Shown piece after piece: positions 7,952-16,343 of a stretch of 64,000 nt of DNA; the stretch's first letter is position 1; every line of letters begins with the position of its first letter. A program made the position numbers and the translations under genes. The notes below the pieces were generated by a model that did no database searches, was not told the origin of the DNA, and worked only from the letters and a program-made list of their open reading frames with translations. Source of the DNA: an uncultured Verrucomicrobia subdivision 3 bacterium (GTDB lineage Bacteria; Verrucomicrobiota; Verrucomicrobiia; Limisphaerales; UBA11358); contig CAINLR010000113.1 of assembly GCA_903850425.1 (NCBI GenBank), positions 1 to 64,000 on the forward strand, given 5' to 3'.

Positions 7952-8752
7952 GTGACGCTGACCGTGGAAAAATTCTCCTGGCGCGCGGCGATTCAACTGA
8001 CGTTGCCGAAAGAGCACGGCAGTTGGTCGCTCGCGCTGGAGCCGGTGGCGTTTGGCTTGCTCGTTGCGCCCTCGGCGGCAGGCCTGAGCTTGGCGCTGGC
8101 AGCGGTGTCAGGATTTTTTCTGCGGCGTCCACTGAAGATTCTTCTGTGCGAACTGGATTGCGAGCGTTGGAAAATCGCCCGCGCCAGCGTTTTTGTTTTA
8201 ACGATCTTCGCCGCTGTCGGCTTGCTGCTGGCGGTTCGCCTGGGTCGCGTGGAAAATTTCTGGCCGCTGATTCCGGCCGCACTGGCCGGCTTGGCCTTCG
8301 TGTGGGCCGACAGTCGCAACGAAGCGCGCGAAGGCACGGCCGAAATTGCGGGCGCGGTGACGTTCGGCCTTCTGCCCGCCGTGTTTGCCGCGCTGGCCGG
8401 CTGGAGCGTGAATCAATCGCTCGCCCTGGCTGCGATGTCACTCACCCGCAGTGTGCCGACAGTTTTGACGGTGCGGACGCACCTGCGGATGGCGAAGAAA
8501 CAAAATGTTTCTGTCCTGCCGGCTATCATGGCCGTGTTGGTCGGAACTGGTTTGATAACTTGGTTTGCCGTGCAACATCTCGCGCCGTGGCTCGCATCAG
8601 CTTTCGCCGTCGTGTTTGCCGTGCGAACATTCTGGCTGCTACTCTGGAGTCCACAAATTACTGCCCGTCAAATCGGCATCACCGAGGCCGTGCTGGGCGG
8701 GCTGATGCTGCTGGTGCTGGCGATGACGTGGAAAAGTGCTGCCGGTTGGTGA
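7952..8752 (+). CDS. YwiC-like membrane protein
   Basis: 266 residues from a GTG start at 7952 (MTLTVEKFSW). The N-terminal LPKEHGSWSLALEPVAFGLL motif and about eight membrane segments fit the YwiC-like family, distant relatives of UbiA prenyltransferases found next to respiratory nitrate/nitrite genes in several bacteria. The later RTHLRMAKK segment lies where these proteins have a polar loop. It is the last gene of the operon (a strong terminator follows) and is missing from cluster B. The reaction is unknown. Confidence 0.75.
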   Translation: MTLTVEKFSWRAAIQLTLPKEHGSWSLALEPVAFGLLVAPSAAGLSLALAAVSGFFLRRPLKILLCELDCERWKIARASVFVLTIFAAVGLLLAVRLGRVENFWPLIPAALAGLAFVWADSRNEAREGTAEIAGAVTFGLLPAVFAALAGWSVNQSLALAAMSLTRSVPTVLTVRTHLRMAKKQNVSVLPAIMAVLVGTGLITWFAVQHLAPWLASAFAVVFAVRTFWLLLWSPQITARQIGITEAVLGGLMLLVLAMTWKSAAGW

Positions 8753-8775
8753 ACCGACTTCGATTATTTTTGCGG

Positions 8776-8805
8776 CGGCCTTCAATCTGGAAGGCCGTTT
8801 TGCTT
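8776..8805 (+). terminator. intrinsic terminator of the cupin-YwiC operon
   Basis: Perfect 8-bp stem CGGCCTTC/GAAGGCCG with a 6-nt loop (8776-8797) followed by TTTTGCTTTT, 24 bp after the YwiC-like stop codon. Confidence 0.8.
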
Positions 8806-8835
8806 TTCTCAACTTGACGAAATAGTGATTTGGAT

Positions 8836-8849
8836 TTGACCTGCGTCAA
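8836..8849. promoter_or_regulatory. FNR/DNR-type box of the nirK operon
   Basis: Perfect palindrome TTGAC-CTGC-GTCAA. A class II start would fall at 8884, giving a 20-nt leader to the ATG at 8904; the -10 position reads CAGATT. Confidence 0.8.
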
Positions 8850-8903
8850 ATCTTCCCAATGGCGCATGAGGCAGATTAGTTGCGTGACAAAGAAAGAAAT
8901 GTC

Positions 8904-9329
8904 ATGAACGAAAACCAAAACACGCCGCTAAAATTGGGCACTGTGGTCTATGCCTGCTCCGGTTGCTCGGACGCGGGCGAACTGGCCGACCGCATTGCCC
9001 GCCAGCTAACGCGCGAAGGCGCGGCGGAAATGTCCTGTCTCGCCGGCATCGGCGGCCGCGTGAAGCCGCTCGTCAACAAGGCGGCAGCGGCGGAACGCAT
9101 TTTGGCGATTGACGGCTGCCCGCTGAATTGCACGCGGCACACGCTGGAACTCGCCGGCTTCAAAGATTTTGGGCACCTCGAACTGCACGCGCTGGGCTTC
9201 CGAAAAAATTCCTGCCCGGTGACGGACGATAGGATTGCTGTCGGCGTCAATGCGGCCAGAAAAATTCTAGCCGACGGAAAATTTACAGCCGTCATCAGAA
9301 CCCAACCTGAACCAACCAGCATTAACTAA
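8904..9329 (+). CDS. putative zinc-binding DGC-domain protein (copy A)
   Basis: 141 residues from ATG 8904, preceded by an AAGAAAG ribosome site. The DGC family is identified by [20 protein letters not shown], the central [12 protein letters not shown] and [17 protein letters not shown]; the paired cysteines probably bind zinc. It is the first gene of the nirK operon, 2 bp before nirK. DGC proteins recur beside nitrite and NO reductase genes, but their role is unknown. The cluster B copy (36360) is also first in its operon and also behind a FNR-type box. Confidence 0.85.
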   Translation: MNENQNTPLKLGTVVYACSGCSDAGELADRIARQLTREGAAEMSCLAGIGGRVKPLVNKAAAAERILAIDGCPLNCTRHTLELAGFKDFGHLELHALGFRKNSCPVTDDRIAVGVNAARKILADGKFTAVIRTQPEPTSIN

Positions 9330-9331
9330 TT

Positions 9332-10873
9332 ATGAATCGAAACTTCATTTATCCATTGTGCGCTGTCGGCCTGGGAATGGTGTTGTTGAGCAGCGCGGCG
9401 CTGGCTGCCGATGCTCCCGCCAAACCCGTCAAGCCGGCCGATCCTGAAGCAATTGGTCAGGAAGAAGCCGTGCTGACGCAGGCACCGAACGTGCCGCCGC
9501 CGATCAAGCGCAAACATTCGGCCAAGGTCATCGTGCATCTCGAAGTGAAGGAGGTCACGAAACGATTGGCGGACGGCGTGGATTACACGTTTTGGACTTT
9601 TGGCGGCGACGTTCCCGGCAGTTTCATCCGGATCCGCGTGGGCGATGATGTGGAATTTCATTTGAACAATGCGCCGGACAGCAAGCTGCCGCACAACATT
9701 GATTTGCACGCCGTCACCGGGCCGGGCGGCGGCGCAACGTCGTCGTTCACCGCGCCGGGACACTCATCGCAATTTTCGTTCAAGGCGCTGAATCCGGGAC
9801 TTTTCATTTATCACTGCGCGACCGCGCCGGTGGGAATGCACGTCGCCAACGGCATGTATGGCCTGATTCTCGTCGAGCCGGAAGGCGGGTTGCCGCCGGT
9901 GGATCACGAGTATTATGTCATGCAAGGCGAGTTTTATACTGCGGCCGCGTTTGGCGTTGAAGGGTTGCAGCCATTCGACATGAACAAGGCGATTGACGAG
10001 CGTCCGGCGTATGTGGTGTTCAATGGCGCGGTTGGTTCGCTCGTCGGCGACAAGGCGCTGACGGCCAAGGTCGGTGAAACGGTTCGCTTGTTCGTCGGCA
10101 ATGGCGGTCCGAACCTGACCAGCTCATTCCATGTCATCGGTGAAATTTTCGACATCGTCTATCAGGAAGGCGGCACAACCATCAGCCAGCATAATGTCCA
10201 GTCCACGCTCGTTCCGGCGGGTGGTTCGGCGATTGTGGAATTCAAGGTGGACGTGCCCGGCACGTTCATCCTCGTGGATCACGCCCTGTTTCGCGCGTTC
10301 AACAAGGGCGCGCTCGGCATGTTGAAAGTTTCCGGCCCGTCGGATTTGCTGGTTTATTCCGGCAAGGAAGTGGATGCGATTTATCTCGGTAGCGCGGCGG
10401 AAGCCGGTTCCGATTCGGAAAAAAAAGTGGCCGCACTCAAGGCGCAAATGGCCTCCGAGCTCAAGGGCAACCCGAAAATCGCCAGCCTGACCAAGGACAT
10501 TCAAGTCGAGAAAGGCAAGTCGGTTTACATGCAGACGTGCTTCGTGTGCCATCAACCCACCGGCCTCGGTGTGCCGGGACAAATCCCGCCACTGGCAGAA
10601 TCTGATTTCCTGATAAAAAACAAAGAGGACGCCATTCGCGCCGTGGTGATCGGTCGCACAGGTGAGACGGTCGTCAATGGCAAGACCTACAAAGGCACGA
10701 TGATTCCGCTCGCCTATCTCACCGACGATCAAATTGCCAACGTGCTGACGTATGTGCGCAACTCTTGGGGCAACGCCAGCGACGCCGTGAGCGCGGCGGA
10801 TGTGGCGAAAATTCGTGCCGAAGCCGCTGCGCCCGCACCGAACGCGACTCCGGCTCCGAGCAAGTTTGAATAA
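9332..10873 (+). CDS. nirK: copper nitrite reductase with C-terminal cytochrome c domain
   Basis: 513 residues, exported (signal peptide about 1-25). It catalyses nitrite to NO in the periplasm. The two cupredoxin domains carry all ligands: type 1 Cu H121, C162, H170 and M175; type 2 Cu H126, H161 and H317; catalytic D124 (HNIDLH) and H267 (SFHVIG). After a linker, residues about 390-480 form a class I cytochrome c (CFVCH at C403, with M457 in KGTMIPL as likely axial ligand). The fused haem domain makes it a NirK-cytochrome c fusion able to take electrons directly from a donor cytochrome. A Pro/Ala-rich tail follows. The operon order DGC-nirK-nirV-SCO supports active nitrite respiration. Confidence 0.95.
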   Translation: MNRNFIYPLCAVGLGMVLLSSAALAADAPAKPVKPADPEAIGQEEAVLTQAPNVPPPIKRKHSAKVIVHLEVKEVTKRLADGVDYTFWTFGGDVPGSFIRIRVGDDVEFHLNNAPDSKLPHNIDLHAVTGPGGGATSSFTAPGHSSQFSFKALNPGLFIYHCATAPVGMHVANGMYGLILVEPEGGLPPVDHEYYVMQGEFYTAAAFGVEGLQPFDMNKAIDERPAYVVFNGAVGSLVGDKALTAKVGETVRLFVGNGGPNLTSSFHVIGEIFDIVYQEGGTTISQHNVQSTLVPAGGSAIVEFKVDVPGTFILVDHALFRAFNKGALGMLKVSGPSDLLVYSGKEVDAIYLGSAAEAGSDSEKKVAALKAQMASELKGNPKIASLTKDIQVEKGKSVYMQTCFVCHQPTGLGVPGQIPPLAESDFLIKNKEDAIRAVVIGRTGETVVNGKTYKGTMIPLAYLTDDQIANVLTYVRNSWGNASDAVSAADVAKIRAEAAAPAPNATPAPSKFE

Positions 10874-10883
10874 CTAAAACGCC

Positions 10884-11666
10884 ATGTCCGGCCTCCGTCA
10901 TTACATTTGCATAACCGTGCTTGGGTTGCTTGCGAGTGCGATGGCGCACGCGGCACCGCCGGACATGGCCTGCGTTTCCAACGGCGTCTTTCGTTCGCTC
11001 TTCCGTTCGCAGACGGATTTGAAGGAAGTGCCGGTCAAAAGTTTTTATCTCGATGTGGTGCCGGTCACGAACGAAAGATTTCAGGAATTCGTCCGCGCGA
11101 ACCCGCGCTGGCAGCGCTCGCAGGTGAAACGGATTTTTGCCGACGAAAATTATTTGAAACACTGGGCCGGCGATTTGACACTCGGCACAAATGCGCTGCC
11201 GAACCAGCCCGTCGTGTGGGTGTCGTGGTTTGCCTCAAAAGCGTTTGCGCAATGGCAAGGTAAGCGATTACCTACGGTTGCCGAATGGGAAGTCGCCGCT
11301 GCTGCGAGTCCCACGCAAGCTGACGGCACGAAGGACGCGGCGTTTCAACGCGACATTCTGCGCTGGTATTCCACCTCGTCGCCCGGCGTATTGCCCGCCG
11401 TCGAATCCGGTCCGACCAATTTCTGGGGTGTGCGCGACTTGCACGGCCTCGTCTGGGAATGGGTTTCCGATTTTAATTCCGCCACCGTCACCGGTGATGC
11501 GCGCGGTGACACTGGTTTGGATCGGCAGTTGTTTTGCGGGGCGGGCGCGATTGGCGCTAAGGATGTGCAGAATTTTCCCGCCTTTATGCGCTACGGATTT
11601 CGCAGCAGCCTCAAGGCGGCCTACACGGTTCACAACCTCGGTTTTCGTTGCGCGAAGGATTTATGA
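10884..11666 (+). CDS. nirV: NirV-like protein (formylglycine-generating-enzyme fold)
   Basis: 260 residues with a signal peptide (about 1-23). It has the FGE/sulfatase-modifying fold: SFYLDVVPVTNERFQEF, WVSWFASKAFAQW, GKRLPTVAEWEVAA, DLHGLVWEWVSDF and the closing HNLGFRCAKDL. NirV proteins of this type are encoded next to nirK in many denitrifiers and are thought to aid maturation. It lies 10 bp after nirK and its stop overlaps the next start (ATGA). Confidence 0.85.
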   Translation: MSGLRHYICITVLGLLASAMAHAAPPDMACVSNGVFRSLFRSQTDLKEVPVKSFYLDVVPVTNERFQEFVRANPRWQRSQVKRIFADENYLKHWAGDLTLGTNALPNQPVVWVSWFASKAFAQWQGKRLPTVAEWEVAAAASPTQADGTKDAAFQRDILRWYSTSSPGVLPAVESGPTNFWGVRDLHGLVWEWVSDFNSATVTGDARGDTGLDRQLFCGAGAIGAKDVQNFPAFMRYGFRSSLKAAYTVHNLGFRCAKDL

Positions 11667-12382
11667 AGCCAGCCTGCAAAAAAAATCCTCCGCCCGTAGC
11701 GGAGTCTCGGCAGAGCGCCGCTAAATCTCGCGTGAAAATGTTTGCGGCTTTCTGCCGAAAGCCGCTACATCAATCCGGCGCGTTGCTCATTATTTTCCTC
11801 GGCGCGCTGGCAGCCTCTTGCGCGACGCCACCGGCGGAAAAAGTCTTGCCGCCGTGCTGCCGCCCGCTTGCCGCGCAGACGAATTACACGGACAAATCGC
11901 TGTTCCTCCTCGACTCCACTTGGACTTCGGACACCGGCCGCCAAGTGAAGCTCGGCGTGTTGCGCGGCAAGCCACAAGTGGTGGCGATGTTTTTTGCATC
12001 CTGCCAGTTCACCTGTCCGCTCACGGTGAGCGATATGCAACGCATCGAGGCAGCACTGCCGGAAAATTTGAGGACCAACACAGACTTCCTGCTCGTCTCC
12101 TTCGACAGCGTGCGTGACACGCCGTCTGCGCTAAAGGCTTACCGCGCCAAACGCGAATTGAGCAATCAAAACTGGACGCTGTTACGCGGCGAACCGGATG
12201 ATGTTCGCGAGCTAGCCGCGCTGCTCGGCGTGATTTACAAACAAGATGCGAACGGCGATTTTGCCCATTCCAACGTCATCACAGTTCTGAATGCCGAGGG
12301 CGAAATTGTTTTCCAGCAGCCCGGATTAAATTTGCCGACGGATGAAATTATCTCGAAACTTAAAAGTCTCTCCTCACCATGA
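11663..12382 (+). CDS. SCO1/SenC-family copper chaperone, lipoprotein
   Basis: 239 residues if ATG 11663 (overlapping the nirV stop) is used; ATG 11738 (MFAAFCRK) is an alternative. The hydrophobic stretch with lipobox LAASC gives a membrane-anchored lipoprotein. The SCO thioredoxin fold follows with the CQFTC copper motif (FFASCQFTCPLTV) and the distant His (DFAHSNVITVLN). It probably supplies Cu to NirK or the haem-copper enzyme. Oddity: between the two possible starts the sequence is a palindromic REP-like element (11696-11768) read in frame. The 3' end overlaps the DUF2249 gene by 4 bp. Confidence 0.85.
   Translation: MKPACKKNPPPVAESRQSAAKSRVKMFAAFCRKPLHQSGALLIIFLGALAASCATPPAEKVLPPCCRPLAAQTNYTDKSLFLLDSTWTSDTGRQVKLGVLRGKPQVVAMFFASCQFTCPLTVSDMQRIEAALPENLRTNTDFLLVSFDSVRDTPSALKAYRAKRELSNQNWTLLRGEPDDVRELAALLGVIYKQDANGDFAHSNVITVLNAEGEIVFQQPGLNLPTDEIISKLKSLSSP
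11696..11768. repeat. REPIN-like palindromic repeat inside the SCO gene
   Basis: Two palindromic units bounded by GTAGCGG and CCGCTAC: 11696-11722 is an imperfect hairpin (TAGCGG...CCGCTA) and 11744-11768 contains a perfect 9-bp stem (GCGGCTTTC/GAAAGCCGC). The arrangement is that of two inverted REPs. It is in frame with the SCO coding sequence between two candidate start codons. Confidence 0.6.
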
Positions 12383-12627
12383 AGATGCCCCCCATAAATA
12401 AGTTCAAACGCTTTGACGTGCGCGAAATCCTGTCGCGTGGCGTCGAGCCGTTCCCCGAAATCCGCAAGCGCGTGGATGCGCTCAATCCAGACGAGGGCTT
12501 GATTGTCGTCGCGCCGTTTCTGCCGTCACCGCTGATTGAGAAACTGAACAGCGAAGGCTTCCTTTCCAAGCTGGAGCGCGGCAACGGCGCGGATTGGATC
12601 ATTTACTTCTGGCGCGGGGCTGCTTGA
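12379..12627 (+). CDS. DUF2249 domain protein (FKRFDVRE type, copy A)
   Basis: 82 residues: FKRFDVREILSRGVEPFPEI, then EGLIVVAPFLPSPLIEKL and a WIIYFWR ending, a TusA-like DUF2249 unit. It overlaps the SCO gene by ATGA and stands 9 bp before the Crp/Fnr regulator, exactly as its twin at 36824 does. The steady pairing with the regulator hints at a role in NO/redox signalling; that is inference. Confidence 0.8.
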   Translation: MKMPPINKFKRFDVREILSRGVEPFPEIRKRVDALNPDEGLIVVAPFLPSPLIEKLNSEGFLSKLERGNGADWIIYFWRGAA

Positions 12628-12635
12628 ATCCGGCC

Positions 12636-13355
12636 ATGTCCACCGCCTTCAACGAATTCAAAAAGCTGGCTGTCGTCAACACGCTGCGCAGTTGCCAGCT
12701 TTTCACCGGCGTGCCGCCGGCGGATTTGGCGGCCATCGCGGAAGTCACGCTGGTCAAGTCGCTGGAGCGCGGTGAATACCTGTTTCACGAGGGCGATCCG
12801 GCCACCGGCTTTTACGTCATTCAGTGCGGGGCCGTGAACGTCCATCGCGTCAGCGCCGTCGGCAAGGAGCAGATCATCCACGTTTTTCGCACCGGCGATT
12901 CTTTTGCCGAAGTGGCACTGGCCGCTCCTACCGGTTATCCCGCCGATGCCCGCGTGCTGGAGAAAACGCAGGTGTTGCTGGTGCAAAAGGAAGGGTTTCT
13001 GGCCTTGATCAAGCGCCAGCCGGAACTCGCGCTGCGAATGCTCGGTTCCATGAGCAGCCATTTGCGCGTGCTCGTCGGGCAAATCGAGGACCTCACGGTG
13101 AAGGACGTTGAAACTCGACTGGCCAACTGGCTGGTGAAGCGCTGCCCGAATCCGCAAAGTGAAACCACGGTGAAAATCGAACTGCCGATGGCTAAGGGCG
13201 TGCTGGCGGCGGAACTCGGCACCGTCCGGGAAACTTTTTCCCGCACGCTCGCCAAATTCCGCGAGTTGAAATTGCTGTCCGTCAAAGGCAAAACCGTGAC
13301 TGTGTTTTCGCCCGCCAAGCTGAACGCGCTGCTGCTCCGCAATCTTGGCGAATAA
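12636..13355 (+). CDS. Crp/Fnr-family regulator (copy A)
   Basis: 239 residues from ATG 12636. An N-terminal cNMP-type beta-roll is seen (EGDPATGFYVIQCGAVNVHR, RTGDSFAEVALAAPTGYPA), then the long dimer helix and a C-terminal winged helix whose recognition helix reads TVRETFSRTLAKF. The E..SR pattern matches FNR/DNR-type proteins that bind TTGAT/TTGAC half-sites, agreeing with the nine boxes in this window. The FNR iron-sulfur cysteines are absent, so an oxygen-labile cluster is unlikely; a haem-based NO sensor as in DNR is plausible. Confidence 0.9.
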   Translation: MSTAFNEFKKLAVVNTLRSCQLFTGVPPADLAAIAEVTLVKSLERGEYLFHEGDPATGFYVIQCGAVNVHRVSAVGKEQIIHVFRTGDSFAEVALAAPTGYPADARVLEKTQVLLVQKEGFLALIKRQPELALRMLGSMSSHLRVLVGQIEDLTVKDVETRLANWLVKRCPNPQSETTVKIELPMAKGVLAAELGTVRETFSRTLAKFRELKLLSVKGKTVTVFSPAKLNALLLRNLGE

Positions 13356-13382
13356 AAATCTTATCGGCCTTTGGCTATATTC

Positions 13383-14288
13383 TTATTTCAATAATTTGTT
13401 CCCGACCAGCACCGCGATGAGCAGCGGCAAATAAATGATGGAGGCCAGAAACAAGTGTCGCGCGCGTTGCGCCGTGAGTTGCTGCGCGAACCGGATGGCA
13501 GTCCAGACGTATCCCGTTCCCAAAATCAGCGCGGCAACGAAATAAACTTTCCCGTTCAAGTCCAGCGCGAACGGACACAGGCTTGCCACTAACAGGGCAA
13601 CCGTGTTGCCGACCGCCTGTTGCGCGGTGCGGCTTCCACCCTCGTCCAGATTCGGCAGCATGACGAAGCCGGCCTTGGCGTAATCTTCGCGATACAGCCA
13701 CGCGATGGCCATGAAATGCGGGATTTGCCAGAACGCCAGAATCGCAAACAAAGCCCAACCTTCGCCGTTCAATTCATTGCGCGCCGCCGTCCAGCCCATG
13801 AGCGGCGGTAACGCGCCGGGAATCGCGCCGATCAAGGTGTTCACCCACGTCACGCGTTTGAGCGGCGTGTAGATGAACAGGTAGCTGATGGATGTCACCG
13901 CGCCGATAACGCTGGTGAGCAGATTGACGAGCGTGCCGAGATAAATCAAGCCGGCGACCGAACACACACCACCGAAAACGGCAACGGTTACGGGCTGCAA
14001 GCGGCCTGACGGCAGTGGGCGATTGGCGGTGCGCCGCATCTTCGCGTCGTATTCGCGCTCCAACAACTGGTTCAACGCCGCTGCTCCGCCAGCAACGAGC
14101 GCGGTGCCAAACAGGGCATGGAACATCTGGAGAAAATCCACGGAGCCGTGTTCGCCTAGATAAAATCCAACGAACGTGGTCAACAGCACCAGCGACGTTA
14201 GCCGGGCTTTCACCAGGTCGGCGAAAACCGCCGGCCAGCTTTTCTCCACAACCGAAGTTGCATTTAGAATTTCCGCTGATGCTTTCAT
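13383..14288 (-). CDS. ctaB: protohaem IX farnesyltransferase (haem O synthase)
   Basis: 301 residues, about nine membrane segments. The UbiA-family signature is complete: NQLLEREYDAKMRRTANRPL and a second aspartate-rich region around WLYREDYAKAGFVML. It converts haem B to haem O for haem-copper enzymes. Its start overlaps the haem A synthase gene by 4 bp (ATGA), forming a ctaA-ctaB operon. It faces the Crp/Fnr gene tail to tail. Confidence 0.92.
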   Translation of the reverse strand: MKASAEILNATSVVEKSWPAVFADLVKARLTSLVLLTTFVGFYLGEHGSVDFLQMFHALFGTALVAGGAAALNQLLEREYDAKMRRTANRPLPSGRLQPVTVAVFGGVCSVAGLIYLGTLVNLLTSVIGAVTSISYLFIYTPLKRVTWVNTLIGAIPGALPPLMGWTAARNELNGEGWALFAILAFWQIPHFMAIAWLYREDYAKAGFVMLPNLDEGGSRTAQQAVGNTVALLVASLCPFALDLNGKVYFVAALILGTGYVWTAIRFAQQLTAQRARHLFLASIIYLPLLIAVLVGNKLLK

Positions 14289-15283
14289 TTCATTGCTTCA
14301 GTCAACGAAGCGCGGCGGGCTGCCATCAGCCACCAAAGCGCCCCGACCAACAGCGCCGATGCACCCACCATGACGTGTAGCGTCGTCACATCCGCCGCTT
14401 TGTTTGACCAGACAGTCCACGCGCCCAGGCCAATTTGCAGTGTGAGCAGCGCCAGCCAGAACCAGGCAAATTTCGCCAGCGCGTCGTCGCCGCCGAGTTT
14501 TTTCCGTGCGAGCATTGCAGCCGCCACAATTCCGAGGAAGATCGCATAGGCCACAAGGCGATGAACCATTTGCAAGGATACTTGAAACGCCGTGATGGGA
14601 TTGCCGATCGTGCCGACGGGCCGATGAGCGTTGTAATCGGCAATCGCTTCCGGGGTGGTGGCGGGCCAGAGTTGGCCGTGCGCGAGCGGGAAATCATTGA
14701 TGGCCAGCCCGGCGTGCTGGTGGCGCATGGTCGCGGCGATGAGTAGTTGCACGAAAATCAAAAGTGTGACAAAAAGCACATGGCTGCGCAGTCCGCGTGG
14801 AACGGAGATTTGTTTTTCCGTTTCCGATTTCTGCCACCAGCGGCTGGTGAACAGCGCGATGGCGCAGCAGAGCACCAGAAATGCCTGGGCGACTGCACCA
14901 TGCGGGACGCCGAGCCAGTCCAGTATCCAGCGCACGCGCAGGCCACCGAGAATTCCCTGCACGATGACGAGCAGGAAAGCTGTGATGCCGAGCCATTGAA
15001 TCCATTTGCGTGAATCTTTCAGCCAGAGCCAAACCGCAAGAATGGTCGTGAGTAGTCCGACGGCGGAGGCAAGCAGGCGATGCGAGTGTTCGTAAAAAAT
15101 GCCACCCACCCACTTATCCAGCGGGAAGACGAACATATTGTAGCCGTAGGTTGTCGGCCAGTCGGGCACGGACATGCCAGCTTCGTGGCTGGTCACCAAC
15201 CCGCCGAGGCCGATGAGCAAGAACGTGGTGACGGCATTGAGCACGGCGAACCAGAAGAGCGCGGGTTGGTATTTATTATTCAT
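14285..15283 (-). CDS. ctaA: haem A synthase (COX15/CtaA family)
   Basis: 332 residues from ATG 15283 (MNNKYQPALFW). Eight hydrophobic segments with the four haem-ligand/substrate histidines expected: GLGGLVTSHEAGMSVPDWP, FYEHSHRLLA, MVHRLVAYAI and VTTLHVMVG. The long periplasmic loop with DFPLAHGQLWP is typical of type-1 CtaA. Haem A output suggests a haem-A-containing terminal reductase, either the neighbouring haem-copper enzyme or one outside the window. Confidence 0.9.
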   Translation of the reverse strand: MNNKYQPALFWFAVLNAVTTFLLIGLGGLVTSHEAGMSVPDWPTTYGYNMFVFPLDKWVGGIFYEHSHRLLASAVGLLTTILAVWLWLKDSRKWIQWLGITAFLLVIVQGILGGLRVRWILDWLGVPHGAVAQAFLVLCCAIALFTSRWWQKSETEKQISVPRGLRSHVLFVTLLIFVQLLIAATMRHQHAGLAINDFPLAHGQLWPATTPEAIADYNAHRPVGTIGNPITAFQVSLQMVHRLVAYAIFLGIVAAAMLARKKLGGDDALAKFAWFWLALLTLQIGLGAWTVWSNKAADVTTLHVMVGASALLVGALWWLMAARRASLTEAMK

Positions 15284-15287
15284 GATG

Positions 15288-15326
15288 AAAAAAGCAAACC
15301 GCTGCGGAGTTTTCGCGCAGCGGTTT
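15288..15326 (-). terminator. intrinsic terminator after the cupredoxin gene
   Basis: Perfect 11-bp stem AAACCGCTGCG/CGCAGCGGTTT (15296-15326) followed on the minus strand by a T-run at 15288-15294. It separates the cupredoxin gene from ctaA. Confidence 0.8.
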
Positions 15327-15341
15327 AGGGCTGGCGAAAAT

Positions 15342-16040
15342 TTATTTCTTTTCAAACGTGAAGCCCTGCACGGCTCCGTCGCCTTTCACTTCAATTTCGG
15401 CGGTCTGCGTGCCGAGTTTGCGGTGCATGGCCTCCAAGGTGTATTTGCCGGGCGGGACATTCTTGATGGCGAACTTGCCGTCTGCCCCGCTGACCGCAAA
15501 AAACGGGTGATCAAACACGCTGACCCACGCAAACATCCACGGATGCACGTCGCACTGGAATTTCAAAAACATTTCCGGTTTATCGAAAGTGTAATTCAAA
15601 TCCGCGCCACCCTGCATCTGCACTTGGTTGGATTCGGGATTGGCCGTTGGCTTGGTGTGGACGTTGTGAACTACGGGGTCGGAATTTTTCACGACTAATT
15701 TCTGGCCCGTCTGGATGGCGATAATCTGCGGCGTGTAAAGCGCGCCCTTCTGATCGAGCGTCGCCGTGGCCGCACTCGCACCGATGGACTTGCCGGGAAT
15801 TCCTTTTAGCGAGACGATCACGTCGGCCAGCTCGCCATTGGCGCTAACCACATAAAATTTCGTCTGGGGCGCTGCGCCGGGATACATCGCGGCACAATTC
15901 GGATCGTCTTTGATGGGCGTGAGTTCTTTTTCCGCCGGGGCGGCACCTTTGAAATTGATGACGCCAGTGATGTCGCCGGCGCTGGCCATTTGCAAAACGC
16001 CAAACGCGGTCAGGGTTAGGATCAAAATATTTTTTCTCAT
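15342..16040 (-). CDS. exported cupredoxin-like protein with carboxypeptidase-regulatory-like domain
   Basis: 232 residues from ATG 16040, signal peptide about 1-21. The middle region has a plastocyanin-like copper site (VVHNVHT as the first His region, FQCDVHPWMFAW with Cys-His-Met spacing). The C-terminal FAIKNVPPGKYTLEAMHRKL is the carboxypeptidase regulatory-like fold. Probably a periplasmic electron carrier or copper protein. It stands divergently from the haem-copper operon; the box at 16128-16141 could serve both directions. Confidence 0.7.
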   Translation of the reverse strand: MRKNILILTLTAFGVLQMASAGDITGVINFKGAAPAEKELTPIKDDPNCAAMYPGAAPQTKFYVVSANGELADVIVSLKGIPGKSIGASAATATLDQKGALYTPQIIAIQTGQKLVVKNSDPVVHNVHTKPTANPESNQVQMQGGADLNYTFDKPEMFLKFQCDVHPWMFAWVSVFDHPFFAVSGADGKFAIKNVPPGKYTLEAMHRKLGTQTAEIEVKGDGAVQGFTFEKK

Positions 16041-16127
16041 AATTGAATTGGTGTTGTGATGACCGTGTGAAATTAGCACCGCCATTCCTTTTCCGTCTAG
16101 CGGGTTTGAAGAGAACCGTCTTAAAAC

Positions 16128-16141
16128 GTGACCTGCGTCAC
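16128..16141. promoter_or_regulatory. FNR/DNR-type box and class II promoter of the NOR-like haem-copper operon
   Basis: GTGAC-CTGC-GTCAC, a perfect palindrome with one changed base per half-site. The centre is exactly 41.5 bp before the ATG at 16176 and the -10 position (16164-16169) reads TAGAGT, predicting a leaderless transcript. Confidence 0.7.
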
Positions 16142-16175
16142 ATTTTTTTGCCCGGCGGGCAGTTAGAGTGTCGGC

Positions 16176-16325
16176 ATGAATGATCCTAAAAAGATCCATC
16201 CCATTCAAAAGCTGATGGACAATATGTGGCTGCTGCTCGCGCTCGGCATAATCATCCCTTCCATTTCCTACACGATGTGGGGCTGGCTGGAACTCCTCTT
16301 TCTCAAAGCCGCGCAACTTCCCTAA
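16176..16325 (+). CDS. small single-TM protein, candidate haem-copper reductase subunit IIa
   Basis: 49 residues: a short polar N-terminus (MNDPKKIHPIQKL) and one membrane helix (about residues 18-46). Placed directly before subunits II and I it resembles the small subunit IIa of ba3-type (B-family) haem-copper enzymes. It is first in the operon, with a FNR-type box ending 34 bp upstream. The identification rests on size, topology and position only. Confidence 0.6.
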   Translation: MNDPKKIHPIQKLMDNMWLLLALGIIIPSISYTMWGWLELLFLKAAQLP

Positions 16326-16343
16326 CTCAACTCACGAACCAAC

